Positions 8,666 to 19,391 of a stretch of DNA of 64,000 bases are shown here, in pieces. The notes beneath the pieces are model-generated. The model was given only the letters and a program-made list of their open reading frames with translations, did not search any database and had not been told where the DNA came from. The DNA comes from Desulfobacula sp. (lineage in GTDB: Bacteria; Desulfobacterota; Desulfobacteria; Desulfobacterales; Desulfobacteraceae): the NCBI GenBank assembly GCA_023701135.1, contig JAMPXP010000008.1, positions 142,014 to 206,013 on the forward strand. The letters run 5' to 3'. Each line of letters starts with the position of its first letter. The first letter of the stretch is position 1. The translations under genes and the position numbers were made by a program.

Positions 8666-9034
8666 GAAATATCCAGTAATCATTCATAAGGATGAGGATA
8701 CCGGGTATGGGGTAGGACATCCCGGGGTGTTTCTCCTCGGGGGAGACCCTTGATGAAGCTATCCGGAATATCCAGACGGCGGTTGAACTGTATTATGACG
8801 GTGAAAATATAACGGTTCCGCCCCAGGCATCAAAGATTGAAGACCTGGTCAAATCGGATCTTTACACAAAGGACGGGTTCTGGGTTCTTGCGGATATTGA
8901 TTTTTCCTTCTAAAACAGTGCGTATCAATATTACCCTCCCGGAATACAAACTATCCCTTATTGATAAAGCTGCAAAAGCCAGGGGGCTTTCAAGGTCCGC
9001 CTTTCTGGCTGAATGTGCAGAGCATGCGGTTTAA
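8664..9034 (+). pseudogene. hicB-family antitoxin, two frameshifts
   Basis: From the ATG at 8664 the frame gives the HicB start (KYPVIIHKDEDTGYGV), then stops near 8750. A second frame continues with CFSSGETLDEAI and ends FWVLADIDFSF at about 8910. A third frame gives the C-terminal ribbon-helix-helix, VRINITLPEY to LSRSAFLAEC, ending at 9034. About 8 bases appear lost after TATGGGGTA, and a second indel lies near 8912. No single product can be made, so this is a decayed antitoxin. Confidence 0.75.
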
Positions 9035-9180
9035 AGGTGAGCTGACAGAGGGGAAAATTATCTTGCCGGAAACGCGCTGAGCCGAAACCATAGATATTCT
9101 CATCACCGCCCCCGTTGTCATGTTGATTTTCAAGCATATTTTTGATCAGGACTTTACAGACAAAATGGGAGATAAACCAT

Positions 9181-9384
9181 ATGAACCATATCCAGTATAT
9201 TTCCGACGAGCAGAACAATATCACTGGGGTTATTGTACCCATTGATCTGTGGAAGGAGATCGAGCCGGAAAAAGAAACAGCCTATCTGCTAAAGAGCGCC
9301 GCCATGAAAAAAAGGCTGGTTAACGCCAAAAACCGCACCGAAGGAATACCCTTTGATAAAGCCTGCGAAGACCTTGGCGTTTGA
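9181..9384 (+). CDS. Orphan type II antitoxin-like small protein
   Basis: This 67-residue protein resembles antitoxins of the RelB/Phd/AbrB-like small group (starts MNHIQYISDEQNNITGVIVP, then an acidic helix and ETAYLLKSAAMKKRL). GGGAG lies 9 bases before the ATG at 9181. The usual overlapping toxin does not follow: only one base separates the stop from the convergent fic fragment. It may be a leftover of a lost module. The family assignment is by general pattern only. Confidence 0.55.
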   Translation: MNHIQYISDEQNNITGVIVPIDLWKEIEPEKETAYLLKSAAMKKRLVNAKNRTEGIPFDKACEDLGV

Positions 9385-9385
9385 T

Positions 9386-10159
9386 CTAGACCCTCACCAG
9401 TTTCATTAACGGTTCAAAAGAATATAATGCAGGTCGTCTTCCAGATGCTTCTTCCAGTGCCACGATTATATTTTTTTCTAACAGTACCCTGGCAAATCTT
9501 GCTGCACTTGCAGTTGGAATGCCGCTGTGAATTGTAAATTTGTTGTTTCTGAACACAGGGTTCGTGAACAAAAAGTCCAATACGTTGACACTCCATTTAG
9601 AGGAAAGGGCATCTGAGAAAACGGTTTTCATGTTTTCATAAAGCGCCTTTATATCCTCTGCAATAGAAAGGTTCCTGATTGCCTGCTGCTCAACAGCCTC
9701 GAGAAAAAAAGAACACCAGCTTTCCCAGTCCCCATGCCCGGAGACCTTTCTCATTGTGTCAATGTAAAGATCTTTATTGTCTTCCAGGTATCCGCTGATG
9801 TAGAAGTGCGGCGCAGATATTGTTCCTAAAGACCACAACATTAAGGTAATCAGCATACGCCCAATACGTCCATTGCCATCTTTAAAGGGATGCAATGCTT
9901 CAAATTCAATATGGGTAAGCCCTGTTTTTATTAATGCCGGATGAGTGCTTTGGCCTATATATTGAAATAGCCTGTCCAGTCCTTCCTGGAGTTTTTCCGG
10001 GCTGATAGGAATGAATGATATCTTTTTCTTTTTATCAGCCAGATAATTTTGTTCGTTTTTAAACCGGCCGGGTGATTTGGAAGCGCCACGGCCAAAGGAT
10101 AGCAATTGTTGATGGATGCCCTTGATAAGAGACTGGGATAGCGGATAACCATCTTTCAT
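9386..10159 (-). CDS. Fic family protein, N-terminally truncated
   Basis: Fic enzymes transfer AMP or similar groups to target proteins. The catalytic motif HPFKDGNGRIGR is intact near residue 90, followed by a winged-helix-like C-terminal region. Full Fic/DOC proteins of this type are about 370 residues; this has 257, starting just where the canonical Fic core begins. A TAA lies six codons upstream of the ATG and the ribosome site is poor. The N-terminal region that normally holds the inhibitory (S/T)xxxE helix is absent. It is either a pseudogene fragment or an unrestrained short Fic. Confidence 0.7.
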   Translation of the reverse strand: MKDGYPLSQSLIKGIHQQLLSFGRGASKSPGRFKNEQNYLADKKKKISFIPISPEKLQEGLDRLFQYIGQSTHPALIKTGLTHIEFEALHPFKDGNGRIGRMLITLMLWSLGTISAPHFYISGYLEDNKDLYIDTMRKVSGHGDWESWCSFFLEAVEQQAIRNLSIAEDIKALYENMKTVFSDALSSKWSVNVLDFLFTNPVFRNNKFTIHSGIPTASAARFARVLLEKNIIVALEEASGRRPALYSFEPLMKLVRV

Positions 10160-10323
10160 TGCCTTTTGTGCTGATTATAAACGGATGAAAATTATGGTCA
10201 AAATGCGTAGGCGTCAATATTTTTATTAATTTGATAGGCAAATGAGATAGACGTTAATAAATTAAGGTCAAGAATATTTGTCCTTCACATTAAGCCATAT
10301 TTGAGAGACAACTAGGGGGATGC

Positions 10324-10342
10324 TTTTTTCTCCCGCTCTCCT
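10324..10342. repeat. 19-bp direct repeat, copy 1
   Basis: The 19 bases beginning TTTTTTCTCCCG recur exactly at 11001-11019. The two copies flank the yefM/yoeB-like cassette. On the minus strand both encode GEREKK, so this copy looks like a fragment of the C-terminus of the gene at 10968-11606. Confidence 0.55.
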
Positions 10343-10439
10343 TCAGGAATCTTATAATCAAAATATAGAGGCTGGATCAAAAGCACTATCGAGCCCCGCT
10401 GCCTATGATTGTTTAATAAAGGTGATCCATGATAGAATT

Positions 10440-10696
10440 TTATTCGTAATGATAGCGGCAACTGATGACGGTAATAGTCTCTTTTTCGATTTTATATACC
10501 AAGCGGTGTTCTTTGTTGACCCGTCTTGACCAGCAACCGGATAATTGAAATTTTAACCTTTCGGGCTTTCCGAGGCCATTTTCAGGATCACGTAAGATGT
10601 CATGCAAAAGTTGTTTTTCCTTTTTGCCAGGCGTTTATCTTTGTTCTGGAACCATTCAAAATCTTTCCAGGCTTCCTGCGTAAAAAGAATTTTCAT
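10440..10696 (-). pseudogene. yoeB/txe-like toxin with a single-base frameshift
   Basis: The ATG at 10696 overlaps the antitoxin stop (ATGA). The first frame gives MKILFTQEAWKDFEWFQ and then loses register near 10612-10625. Skipping one missing base restores LLHDILRDP, GLGKPERLKFQLSG, RRVNKEHRLVYKI and CRYHYE, which is the RelE-like YoeB fold including its conserved C-terminal CRYHY. The total of 257 bases is one short of 86 codons. An assembly error is the alternative explanation. Confidence 0.75.
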
Positions 10697-10950
10697 AGAT
10701 CCTCTATGGAGAACTCTACAAATTTGCCGATTTCAGCTTCCTGTAAAGATTTTTCAAGGTGTGTGCGATTGGCAGGTGAACTTAATAGATAAGCCGTCTC
10801 TTCCATGGCCTGAAAATCATCAAGAGAAATAAGCACCGCCTGTTCTTCATTCTGGCTGCCGACAATAATGGTCGGTTCTGCATTGTTGCAAACGCTCCGG
10901 ATAAGTGCGCGCAGATTTTTTCTGGCATTGCTGTATGTTATTGCTTTCAT
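10693..10950 (-). CDS. YefM/Phd-family antitoxin
   Basis: This intact 85-residue protein starts at the ATG at 10950 (MKAITYSNARKNLRALI), the standard Phd/YefM DNA-binding N-terminus, with GGAG upstream. Its middle has EEQAVLISLDDFQAMEETAYLL, also typical (motif given in short form EEQAVLISLDDF), and its C-terminus should wrap the YoeB toxin. The partner toxin, overlapping by four bases, is frameshifted. The module probably autoregulates through YefM. It lies 17 bp downstream of the gene at 10968-11606. Confidence 0.85.
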   Translation of the reverse strand: MKAITYSNARKNLRALIRSVCNNAEPTIIVGSQNEEQAVLISLDDFQAMEETAYLLSSPANRTHLEKSLQEAEIGKFVEFSIEDL

Positions 10951-10967
10951 AGGGGGCTCCCATAAAA

Positions 10968-11606
10968 TTATAAATATTCCCAGAACCGCCAGAGGGAGGA
11001 TTTTTTCTCCCGCTCTCCTGCCGGCATCTCCGGCATCAGCCGTTCGGGATTCTGCCGTTTCCATTGTTCCGCCTTTTCTTGTTCCTGCCGGACAAGGTCA
11101 GTGTAAATCACGGTTTCCCGGTCAAAGACCTTTTTGTTGATTTTGGCTGAAATGGCGCTCATCTTCGGGATCAGGTCATTGATGGCCGTGGACTGCTCGG
11201 AAAAGGCCATCCACTGTTTGTTCCGGATATCATAAATCCGGGTATCAATGCTGAAGGCATTGGCAAAATGGGTAATGCTGCCCGTAATAATATAATCCGA
11301 GCCCAGGGATTTGGCCAGGGATTCAATTCTGCGGTCGGAATTTTGTTCTTTAATCTGGTTGAATTGGATTTCCGTCTTTTTTTGCTCAATGACGGATACT
11401 TTGTCTTTCCAGACCAACCGGGAATGGAGCATCTGGACAATGCCGTCTTGGACATAGGACAGGTCTTCGGGAGCGATGATCTCAAAGGGAAGGACGGCAA
11501 CGGTTTTCATCTCTTTGGCCTGGGCAACTGCAGAAAAAGACAAACACAACAGGCCAAGGAAAAGATAAAAAAAGCGATTTGATTTGGGGCTTGAATTTTT
11601 TTTCAA
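10968..11606 (-). CDS. Exported TolB/FlgO-like domain protein
   Basis: The product has 212 residues with a signal peptide ending AVAQA, then VAVLPFEIIAPEDLSYVQDG and LGSDYIITGSITHFA. This matches the N-domain of the protein at 5279-6901 almost motif for motif. The start is TTG at 11606 with GGAG upstream, the same unusual start codon as its paralogue. It lies 12 bp downstream of gatB and is probably in the same transcript. The C-terminus is charged (REKKSSLWRFWEYL). Function is unknown; TolB/FlgO-like domains occur in envelope assembly proteins. Confidence 0.65.
   Translation of the reverse strand: MKKNSSPKSNRFFYLFLGLLCLSFSAVAQAKEMKTVAVLPFEIIAPEDLSYVQDGIVQMLHSRLVWKDKVSVIEQKKTEIQFNQIKEQNSDRRIESLAKSLGSDYIITGSITHFANAFSIDTRIYDIRNKQWMAFSEQSTAINDLIPKMSAISAKINKKVFDRETVIYTDLVRQEQEKAEQWKRQNPERLMPEMPAGEREKKSSLWRFWEYL
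11001..11019. repeat. 19-bp direct repeat, copy 2
   Basis: Exact copy of 10324-10342, lying within the 3' coding end of the TolB/FlgO-like gene. Confidence 0.55.
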
Positions 11607-11618
11607 AAGAAAACTCCA

Positions 11619-13046
11619 TTAAAATTTCTGGTTTAAAATTTGTTTGACGGCGGCCGGATCAGCCTTGCCCTTTGTTTTTTTCATGACCTGGCCCATGAAA
11701 AAACTGAACAGCTTTGTCTTGCCGTCTCTGTATGCGGCTGTTTCTTCAGGATTTTCATTGATCACAGCCATGACGGCGGATTCAAGTTCAGAGGCATCGG
11801 AAACCTGTTCCAGGCCTTTTTCCTGAACAATGAGGGCCGGGTCCTTTGAGGTTTCCACCATGAGATCAAAAACGGTCTTGGCAGCCGAGGCATTGATTCT
11901 TTTGGTTTCCACCAACACCAGCAATTTTCCGACCGCTTGGGCCGAAACAGGGGATTCTGTGATGGAGATGCCCTTGGCATTGAGCATGGCCAGAACCGTG
12001 GTCAGGACCCAGTTGGCTGCCTGTTTTTTATTCTGGAGAGGGGCTGCGGCCTGTTCAAAAAAATCAGCCAGGGCAATGGATGAGGTTAAAATTCCGGCAT
12101 CGGTTTCGGAAAGATCATATTGCCGGACAAAGCGGGAAAATTTTTCATCCGGCAGTTCCGGCAGTTCTTTTTCAACGGTTTTGATCCAGCGGTCATCCAC
12201 GATGAGGGGCGTCAGGTCGGGGTCTGGAAAATATCGGTAGTCATGGGCCTCTTCTTTCCCCCGCATGGAAACGGTTTTGTTTTTATCCGGGTTCCAGAGC
12301 CGGGTTTCCTGGACAACGGCTTTGCCTTCGTTCAGAACATAGGCCTGGCGTTGGATTTCATGGGCAATGGCTTTTTCGACATGCTTAAAGGAATTCAGGT
12401 TTTTAAGCTCAGTGCGGGTGCCGAATTCGGCTTGGCCCAAGGGCCGAAGGGAGATGTTGGCATCACACCGGAAACTGCCTTCTTCCATATTTCCGTCACA
12501 GACATCAATATATTTTAAAATATTGTGAAGTTTTCTCAAATAGGCCCCGGCTTCTTCTGCCGACCGGATATCCGGGTCGCTCACGATTTCGATGAGTGGG
12601 ACCCCGGTCCTGTTGAGATCCACCAGGGTTCTGGACCGGGCCGGGTCGTGAATGAGTTTTCCGGCATCCTCTTCCATATGAATCCGGGTAATGCCGATTT
12701 TTTTCAAACCCGCAGCGCTGGTTTCAATTTCAAGGAATCCATGCTCGGCAATGGGGGCGGCATACTGGGAAATCTGATATCCCTTGGGCAGGTCCGGATA
12801 AAAATAATTTTTCCGGTCAAAACGGCTTTCCCGGTTGATCCGGCAATGGGTGGCAAGGGCGGCCCGGATGGCAAAGCTGACGGCCAACTGGTTCAGGACC
12901 GGCAGTACCCCGGGCATGCCGGTGCAGATGGGGCAGGTATTGGCATTGGGGGATTTCCCGAATTCAGTGGAACAGGAGCAGAAAATTTTGGTTTTTGTTT
13001 TGAGCTGCGCGTGGACTTCAAGGCCTATGATCGGTTCAAACTGCAT
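11619..13046 (-). CDS. gatB: Aspartyl/glutamyl-tRNA(Asn/Gln) amidotransferase subunit B
   Basis: GatB binds misacylated Glu-tRNA(Gln) or Asp-tRNA(Asn), phosphorylates the side chain and accepts ammonia from GatA. The 475 residues match the family. The N-terminus [20 protein letters not shown], the zinc-site segment [19 protein letters not shown] and the [14 protein letters not shown] stretch are diagnostic. The C-terminal tail ends with the YqeY-like domain. gatA and gatC are not in the window. It is followed closely by the TolB/FlgO-like gene. Confidence 0.97.
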   Translation of the reverse strand: MQFEPIIGLEVHAQLKTKTKIFCSCSTEFGKSPNANTCPICTGMPGVLPVLNQLAVSFAIRAALATHCRINRESRFDRKNYFYPDLPKGYQISQYAAPIAEHGFLEIETSAAGLKKIGITRIHMEEDAGKLIHDPARSRTLVDLNRTGVPLIEIVSDPDIRSAEEAGAYLRKLHNILKYIDVCDGNMEEGSFRCDANISLRPLGQAEFGTRTELKNLNSFKHVEKAIAHEIQRQAYVLNEGKAVVQETRLWNPDKNKTVSMRGKEEAHDYRYFPDPDLTPLIVDDRWIKTVEKELPELPDEKFSRFVRQYDLSETDAGILTSSIALADFFEQAAAPLQNKKQAANWVLTTVLAMLNAKGISITESPVSAQAVGKLLVLVETKRINASAAKTVFDLMVETSKDPALIVQEKGLEQVSDASELESAVMAVINENPEETAAYRDGKTKLFSFFMGQVMKKTKGKADPAAVKQILNQKF

Positions 13047-13235
13047 GTGAAATTTTTATCCCTAATTTTTATCCCTAATGGGTGTCTGGCTTGTTCTATG
13101 AATCATAACCCCTTTATATAGCCTTGATAAATTCAATAATCAATATAATTTTTATTGCATATTAAGGGCTTAAGCTATAAAAATGATGGCGGCTGGTAAA
13201 GCCGTTAGTGGAAGTAGAAAAAGGATCCAGGGATT

Positions 13236-13426
13236 ATGAAGTTTTTTTTATGTGTCATGGGCATGGTAATGATCATAGAAGGCCTGCCCTATTTTGCATT
13301 TCCTTCGAAGATGAAGGAATGGGTTTTGATGATGGTCGGAATAGATGATGCGAATTTAAGGAAATTCGGTTTTATCTTCATGACCGCAGGGCTGATCATT
13401 GTGTATCTGGCCATGAAAGGCAGTTG

Positions 13427-13427
<1 letters not shown>
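13236..13427 (+). CDS. DUF2065 (YjeT-like) small membrane protein
   Basis: This 63-residue protein has two hydrophobic segments: residues 3-20, which include the family-typical EGLPYFAFP, and residues 44-58. These proteins are widespread in proteobacteria and lack a defined role. AGGATCCAGGGA precedes the ATG. Its stop overlaps the queA start (TGATG), so the two are translationally coupled. Confidence 0.75.
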
Positions 13428-15648
<2,221 letters not shown>

Positions 15649-15663
15649 GGAAATTCAGATATC

Positions 15664-16017
15664 ATGCATGAAATGGGGATAGCCGAACAACTGGTGAAGA
15701 TTGCCCTGGATGCCATTCCCAAGGATATTCAAAATCCCAGGGTGGAAACGGTCCATCTTAAAATCGGAAAGCTGGCCTCTGTGGTGGAACAGAGCCTCAC
15801 CTTCTGTTTTGAAATCATCACCAAGGACACTCCCCTTGAAAAGGCCCGGCTCCACATAGAGTCCGTACCGGTGAGGGTTCATTGCAAATCCTGTGACCAG
15901 TCCTGGGAGGTGACCGGACCGGTGTTTCAATGCCCCTTTTGCGAGGATGGGGACGTTGAAATGATCAGCGGCCGGGAGATTGAGATTATTTCCCTTGAGC
16001 TGGAAGACGCCCCCTAA
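15664..16017 (+). CDS. hypA: Hydrogenase nickel insertion protein HypA
   Basis: HypA delivers nickel to the large subunit of [NiFe] hydrogenases with HypB. The 117-residue protein has the N-terminal nickel ligand region MHEMGIAEQL (His2) and a zinc ribbon with two CxxC pairs, CKSC and CPFC. hypB follows at 33 bp. The remaining hyp genes are not in the window; here the pair is attached to the queuosine genes. Confidence 0.95.
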   Translation: MHEMGIAEQLVKIALDAIPKDIQNPRVETVHLKIGKLASVVEQSLTFCFEIITKDTPLEKARLHIESVPVRVHCKSCDQSWEVTGPVFQCPFCEDGDVEMISGREIEIISLELEDAP

Positions 16018-16050
16018 ATCGATAACCCCCTAGCAGAACGGAAAAGCGCC

Positions 16051-16725
16051 ATGGAAATCAAGATTCAAAAAAAAGTGCTGGAAGCCAATGAAACCGAAGC
16101 TGAAAAAAGCAGGAAATTTTTCCGGCAAAAGAATGTATTTGTCCTGAACATGATGTCCTCTCCCGGTTCCGGTAAAACGGAAACCCTGTGCAAAACCTTG
16201 ACAAGGCTCATGCCAAAGGTGAGAGTGGGGGTCATCGTCGGGGATATCTGCACGACCAATGATGCGGACCGTCTTGTAAAGACAGGAGCCCGGGTCACCC
16301 AGATCAATACGGAGCAGTTTGGCGGCGACTGCCATCTTTCGGCCTCCCTTGTCCTGGATTCGGCCCAAAAGCTGGGCTGCGACGACCTGGATCTCTTGAT
16401 TGTCGAAAATATCGGAAACCTGGTCTGCCCGGCTGAATTCGACATTGGCGAAGACGCCAGGGCTGTTGTGTTGAGCGTCACAGAAGGCGAGGACAAGCCC
16501 CTGAAATATCCGTTGATGTTCAGGGTGGCGGATGTGGCCATCCTGAACAAGATTGATCTTCTGCCCTATCTGGATGTGGACAGGGAACTGGCCGTGGGCA
16601 ATATGCAGAAGGTGCATCCCCGGATGCCGGTGTTTGAAATGTCGGCCAAAACCGAAGAGGGATATGAGCCCTGGCTTGACTGGCTGAAAATCAAGGTGTT
16701 TGAAAAGACGGGAAAGGGGTTGTAA
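16051..16725 (+). CDS. hypB: Hydrogenase nickel incorporation GTPase HypB
   Basis: HypB is the SIMIBI-class GTPase that drives nickel transfer from HypA. It has the P-loop SSPGSGKTE, the GDICTTNDADR switch region, the metal-binding DCH and VENIGNLVC segments, and the guanine-recognition NKIDLLPY. At 224 residues it has no histidine-rich or CxxCGC N-terminal nickel store, so it is a minimal HypB. Confidence 0.95.
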   Translation: MEIKIQKKVLEANETEAEKSRKFFRQKNVFVLNMMSSPGSGKTETLCKTLTRLMPKVRVGVIVGDICTTNDADRLVKTGARVTQINTEQFGGDCHLSASLVLDSAQKLGCDDLDLLIVENIGNLVCPAEFDIGEDARAVVLSVTEGEDKPLKYPLMFRVADVAILNKIDLLPYLDVDRELAVGNMQKVHPRMPVFEMSAKTEEGYEPWLDWLKIKVFEKTGKGL

Positions 16726-16744
16726 AAGAATAAAGGGGGGAATC

Positions 16745-17599
16745 ATGGAAACGAAAAAAATGGCCTTTGGAGGGACCTGGTATCCTGCAACGGCCCGTGA
16801 ATGTGAAGCGTCCATTGAAAAATTCTTGCAGGAAAAACAAGGCCTCCTGACAGGCTCTTTTGTGGGCGGCATTGTTCCCCATGCCGGCTGGTATTATTCA
16901 GGTTCCATTGCCTGCCGGGTCATTGCTTCTCTTCAATCCGATGAACGAATCGATACTGTTATCCTGTTTGGGGCCCATATGCATCGTCAGTCCGAACCTT
17001 TTATCCTGGGTCACGGCGCCGTTGAAACCCCCTTTGGAGAGATTGAGGTGGATACCGAGCTTGTGGACCGGATCTGCGCCGGCATCAGCATCCGAAAAAG
17101 GCCTCCATCCACATTCCCGGATGAGAACACCCTTGAGCTCCAGAATCCCTTTATCCGGTATTTTTTCCCCAAGGCTAAGATAGTGATCATGGGGGTGGCG
17201 CCCTCCTTTTTTGCATCCGTCATCGGGGCCGCGGCCGTGGCCGAAGCCGGTCAATTGTCAAGGAAGATCAGGATTATCGGTTCCACGGACATGACCCATT
17301 ACGGGCCTGATTTCGGGCTTACCGGCGCAGGGTCCGGTGAACAAGCGGTTGACTGGGTGACACAGAAAAACGACCGCACGGCCATCGAGGCCATGAAGAG
17401 AATGGCGGAAGAAGAGGTTATCAGCCAGGGCCTCACCCATCATAATATGTGCTGTCCCGGCGCAGCCGCAGCCACGGTGGCGGCCGTAAAAAAAATGGGC
17501 GCAGTCCGGGCCCTTGAGCTGGACTACGCCACCAGTTTTGAAAAATCGGCGGCCCCGAGTTTTGTCGGGTATGCCGGGATACTCTATGCCTTGTCCTGA
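16745..17599 (+). CDS. amrB: MEMO1-family protein (AmmeMemoRadiSam system protein B)
   Basis: The product has 284 residues beginning METKKMAFGGTWYP, with the conserved GIVPHAGWYYSG, GAHMHR, STDMTHYGPDFG and NMCCPGAAAA segments of the MEMO family. This family resembles extradiol dioxygenases; its bacterial role is not established. The ATG at 16745 has GGGGGG upstream. It follows hypB at 19 bp. Its 3' end overlaps the convergent gltX by 16 bp. The radical-SAM and AMMECR1 partner genes are not here. Confidence 0.88.
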   Translation: METKKMAFGGTWYPATARECEASIEKFLQEKQGLLTGSFVGGIVPHAGWYYSGSIACRVIASLQSDERIDTVILFGAHMHRQSEPFILGHGAVETPFGEIEVDTELVDRICAGISIRKRPPSTFPDENTLELQNPFIRYFFPKAKIVIMGVAPSFFASVIGAAAVAEAGQLSRKIRIIGSTDMTHYGPDFGLTGAGSGEQAVDWVTQKNDRTAIEAMKRMAEEEVISQGLTHHNMCCPGAAAATVAAVKKMGAVRALELDYATSFEKSAAPSFVGYAGILYALS

Positions 17600-18999
17600 A
17601 TAAATCGGACAGCTTTTTTTATTCTTTTTAATGTTTTTTCTTTGCCCAGGGCCAGAAGCATTTCAAAGATGCCGGGACTGACCGTGGTGCCGGTGACGGC
17701 TACCCTCAGGGGCTGTGCGATTTTGCCGAATTTAAGCCCGGTTTCCTCCAGGATGAGGGTGAAGGCAGCTTCAAGGGCTTCCTGGGTATAGGGATCCAGG
17801 GCCTCTATCCGTTCGGCGGATAATTCAAGAACAGATAGAACATCAGGGGTTAAAAATTTATCTGCCGCAGCCGGGTCCCATTCCACCTCTTCATGATAAT
17901 AAAAAGCCGCCCCCTGGGCCATTTCCACCAGGGTTTTGCTCCGGGGCTGAAGGGTTTGGACCACGCCCTGGGTAAAGGCATCGTTTTTGGCGTCTATGCC
18001 CAGCTCTTTTAAGTGGAAAACCAGGGGACCGGCCAATTCTTCCGGGGTTTTTTTCTGGATATGCTTGGCATTCAAGGCCATGAGCTTATCCGTATCAAAC
18101 ATGGACGCTGACCGGCCCAGATGTTCCAGGTCAAATTTCTGGATGAGGTCATCCCGTTCAAAAAATTCCTGATCCCCGTGGGACCATCCCAGCCTCACCA
18201 GGTAATTGATCATGGCATCGGGCAAAAAGCCCATTTTTTTGTATTCCCCCACTGACATGGCCCCGTGCCGCTTGCTCAGTCTGGCCTTGTCGGAACCCAG
18301 GACCATGGGCACATGGCCGAAAACCGGCATGTCCGCTCCCAGGGCTGCATAGATGAGCATCTGCTTGGGGGTGTTGATGAGATGGTCATCTCCCCGGATA
18401 ATGGTATTGATGCCCATGGTGATATCATCGATGACCACGGCCAGGTTATACATGGCAGACCCGTCGCCTCGCCGGATAATGAAATCATCGATCTCGGAGT
18501 TTTGAAAAGCGGTAGGGCCTTTGACGATGTCTTCAACCACGGTCACGCCCGTGTCCGGGGTTTTCAGGCGGACCACGGTATGGTCCCCTCCTGTCAGGTT
18601 AAGGTTCCTGCATTTTCCGTTGTACATGGGTTTTTGGCCCTTGGCTTTGGCTTCCTCCCGCATGCGGTCCACCTCTTCCGGGGTGCAGGCGCAATGATAG
18701 GCATGGCCGGATTCAACCAGTTTTTCGATATAGTCGTTATAGATGGAATACCGCTGGGTCTGAAAATAGGGGCCTTCATCCCAGTCAATGCCGAGCCATG
18801 TGAGGGATTCCAGGATGGCGTCCACGGACTGGCTGGTGGATCTGGCCGCATCCGTGTCCTCGATTCTCAGGACAAACCGGCCCTTTGTTTTTCGGGCATA
18901 GAGCCAGTTAAAGAGGGCGGTTCTGGCGCCGCCGATATGAAGATAGCCCGTCGGGGACGGGGGGAAACGGGTGACAATAGGTTTGATCGCGGGATTCAT
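17584..18999 (-). CDS. gltX: Glutamyl-tRNA synthetase
   Basis: This class I synthetase charges tRNA(Glu). Being encoded with gatB it is probably non-discriminating and also makes Glu-tRNA(Gln). The HIGH-equivalent HIGG is at residues 21-24 (PSPTGYLHIGGAR), and the KMSKS-equivalent is KARLSKRHG. The tRNA-binding C-terminal domain is complete at 471 residues. The gene points against the hypAB/MEMO unit and overlaps its last codons. Confidence 0.97.
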   Translation of the reverse strand: MNPAIKPIVTRFPPSPTGYLHIGGARTALFNWLYARKTKGRFVLRIEDTDAARSTSQSVDAILESLTWLGIDWDEGPYFQTQRYSIYNDYIEKLVESGHAYHCACTPEEVDRMREEAKAKGQKPMYNGKCRNLNLTGGDHTVVRLKTPDTGVTVVEDIVKGPTAFQNSEIDDFIIRRGDGSAMYNLAVVIDDITMGINTIIRGDDHLINTPKQMLIYAALGADMPVFGHVPMVLGSDKARLSKRHGAMSVGEYKKMGFLPDAMINYLVRLGWSHGDQEFFERDDLIQKFDLEHLGRSASMFDTDKLMALNAKHIQKKTPEELAGPLVFHLKELGIDAKNDAFTQGVVQTLQPRSKTLVEMAQGAAFYYHEEVEWDPAAADKFLTPDVLSVLELSAERIEALDPYTQEALEAAFTLILEETGLKFGKIAQPLRVAVTGTTVSPGIFEMLLALGKEKTLKRIKKAVRFIQDKA

Positions 19000-19085
19000 G
19001 GATTCTCCGTAAAAAAATAAATAGGGTGTAAAATCGAGATCTTAACTAACATAAAACTTTCATTAGGGCAATAAGGTTTAATTTC

Positions 19086-19114
19086 TTGACTCTTTTTTTA
19101 AATTAGGGTAAATA
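19086..19114 (+). promoter_or_regulatory. Sigma-70-type promoter of the rpmF-acpP unit
   Basis: TTGACT (19086-19091) and TAAATA (19109-19114) are separated by 17 bp in AT-rich DNA, ahead of rpmF. Confidence 0.55.
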
Positions 19115-19181
19115 AATGTGTTTTATTCCATTGGTATCATATGGTGGATGATCAATAAATTAATATAGTTAGGAGAAATCA

Positions 19182-19370
19182 ATGCCAGTACCCAAGCAGC
19201 GGAGCTCTAAAGCAAGAGGCAGAAAGAGACGGACACACTACAAAGTCAGCGCACCCACGGTCGGTGTATGCCCTGAATGCCAGGAACCCAAACTTCCCCA
19301 TGCAGCCTGTCCCGAATGCGGCGCCTACAATGGAAGAAATGTAAAACCCCCGGTAGCGACTGAAGAATAA
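19182..19370 (+). CDS. rpmF: 50S ribosomal protein L32
   Basis: The 62-residue protein starts MPVPKQRSSKARGRKRRTH, the standard L32 N-terminus. It carries a zinc-type ribbon with two pairs, CPEC and CPEC, so it is the zinc-binding (C+) form. AGGAGAAATCA precedes the ATG. The rpmF-acyl-carrier-protein adjacency is common in bacteria. Confidence 0.97.
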   Translation: MPVPKQRSSKARGRKRRTHYKVSAPTVGVCPECQEPKLPHAACPECGAYNGRNVKPPVATEE

Positions 19371-19391
19371 ACAAAGGAGTCAGCCTGCATT

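Noticed and set aside
8664..8760. TGA near 8750 in hicB as another selenocysteine codon
   Set aside because: The family reads on in a different frame after this point and two consecutive TGA triplets occur; a deletion explains it better.
9035..9180. A possible short gene with an internal TGA between hicB and the orphan antitoxin
   Set aside because: The translated text (KIILPET, stop, AETIDIL) resembles small antitoxins only vaguely, and no start, ribosome site or conserved motif supports it.
10160..10439. A coding gene in the AT-rich gap between fic and yoeB
   Set aside because: Only short frames without family similarity are present; apart from the 19-bp repeat it appears to be degraded sequence.
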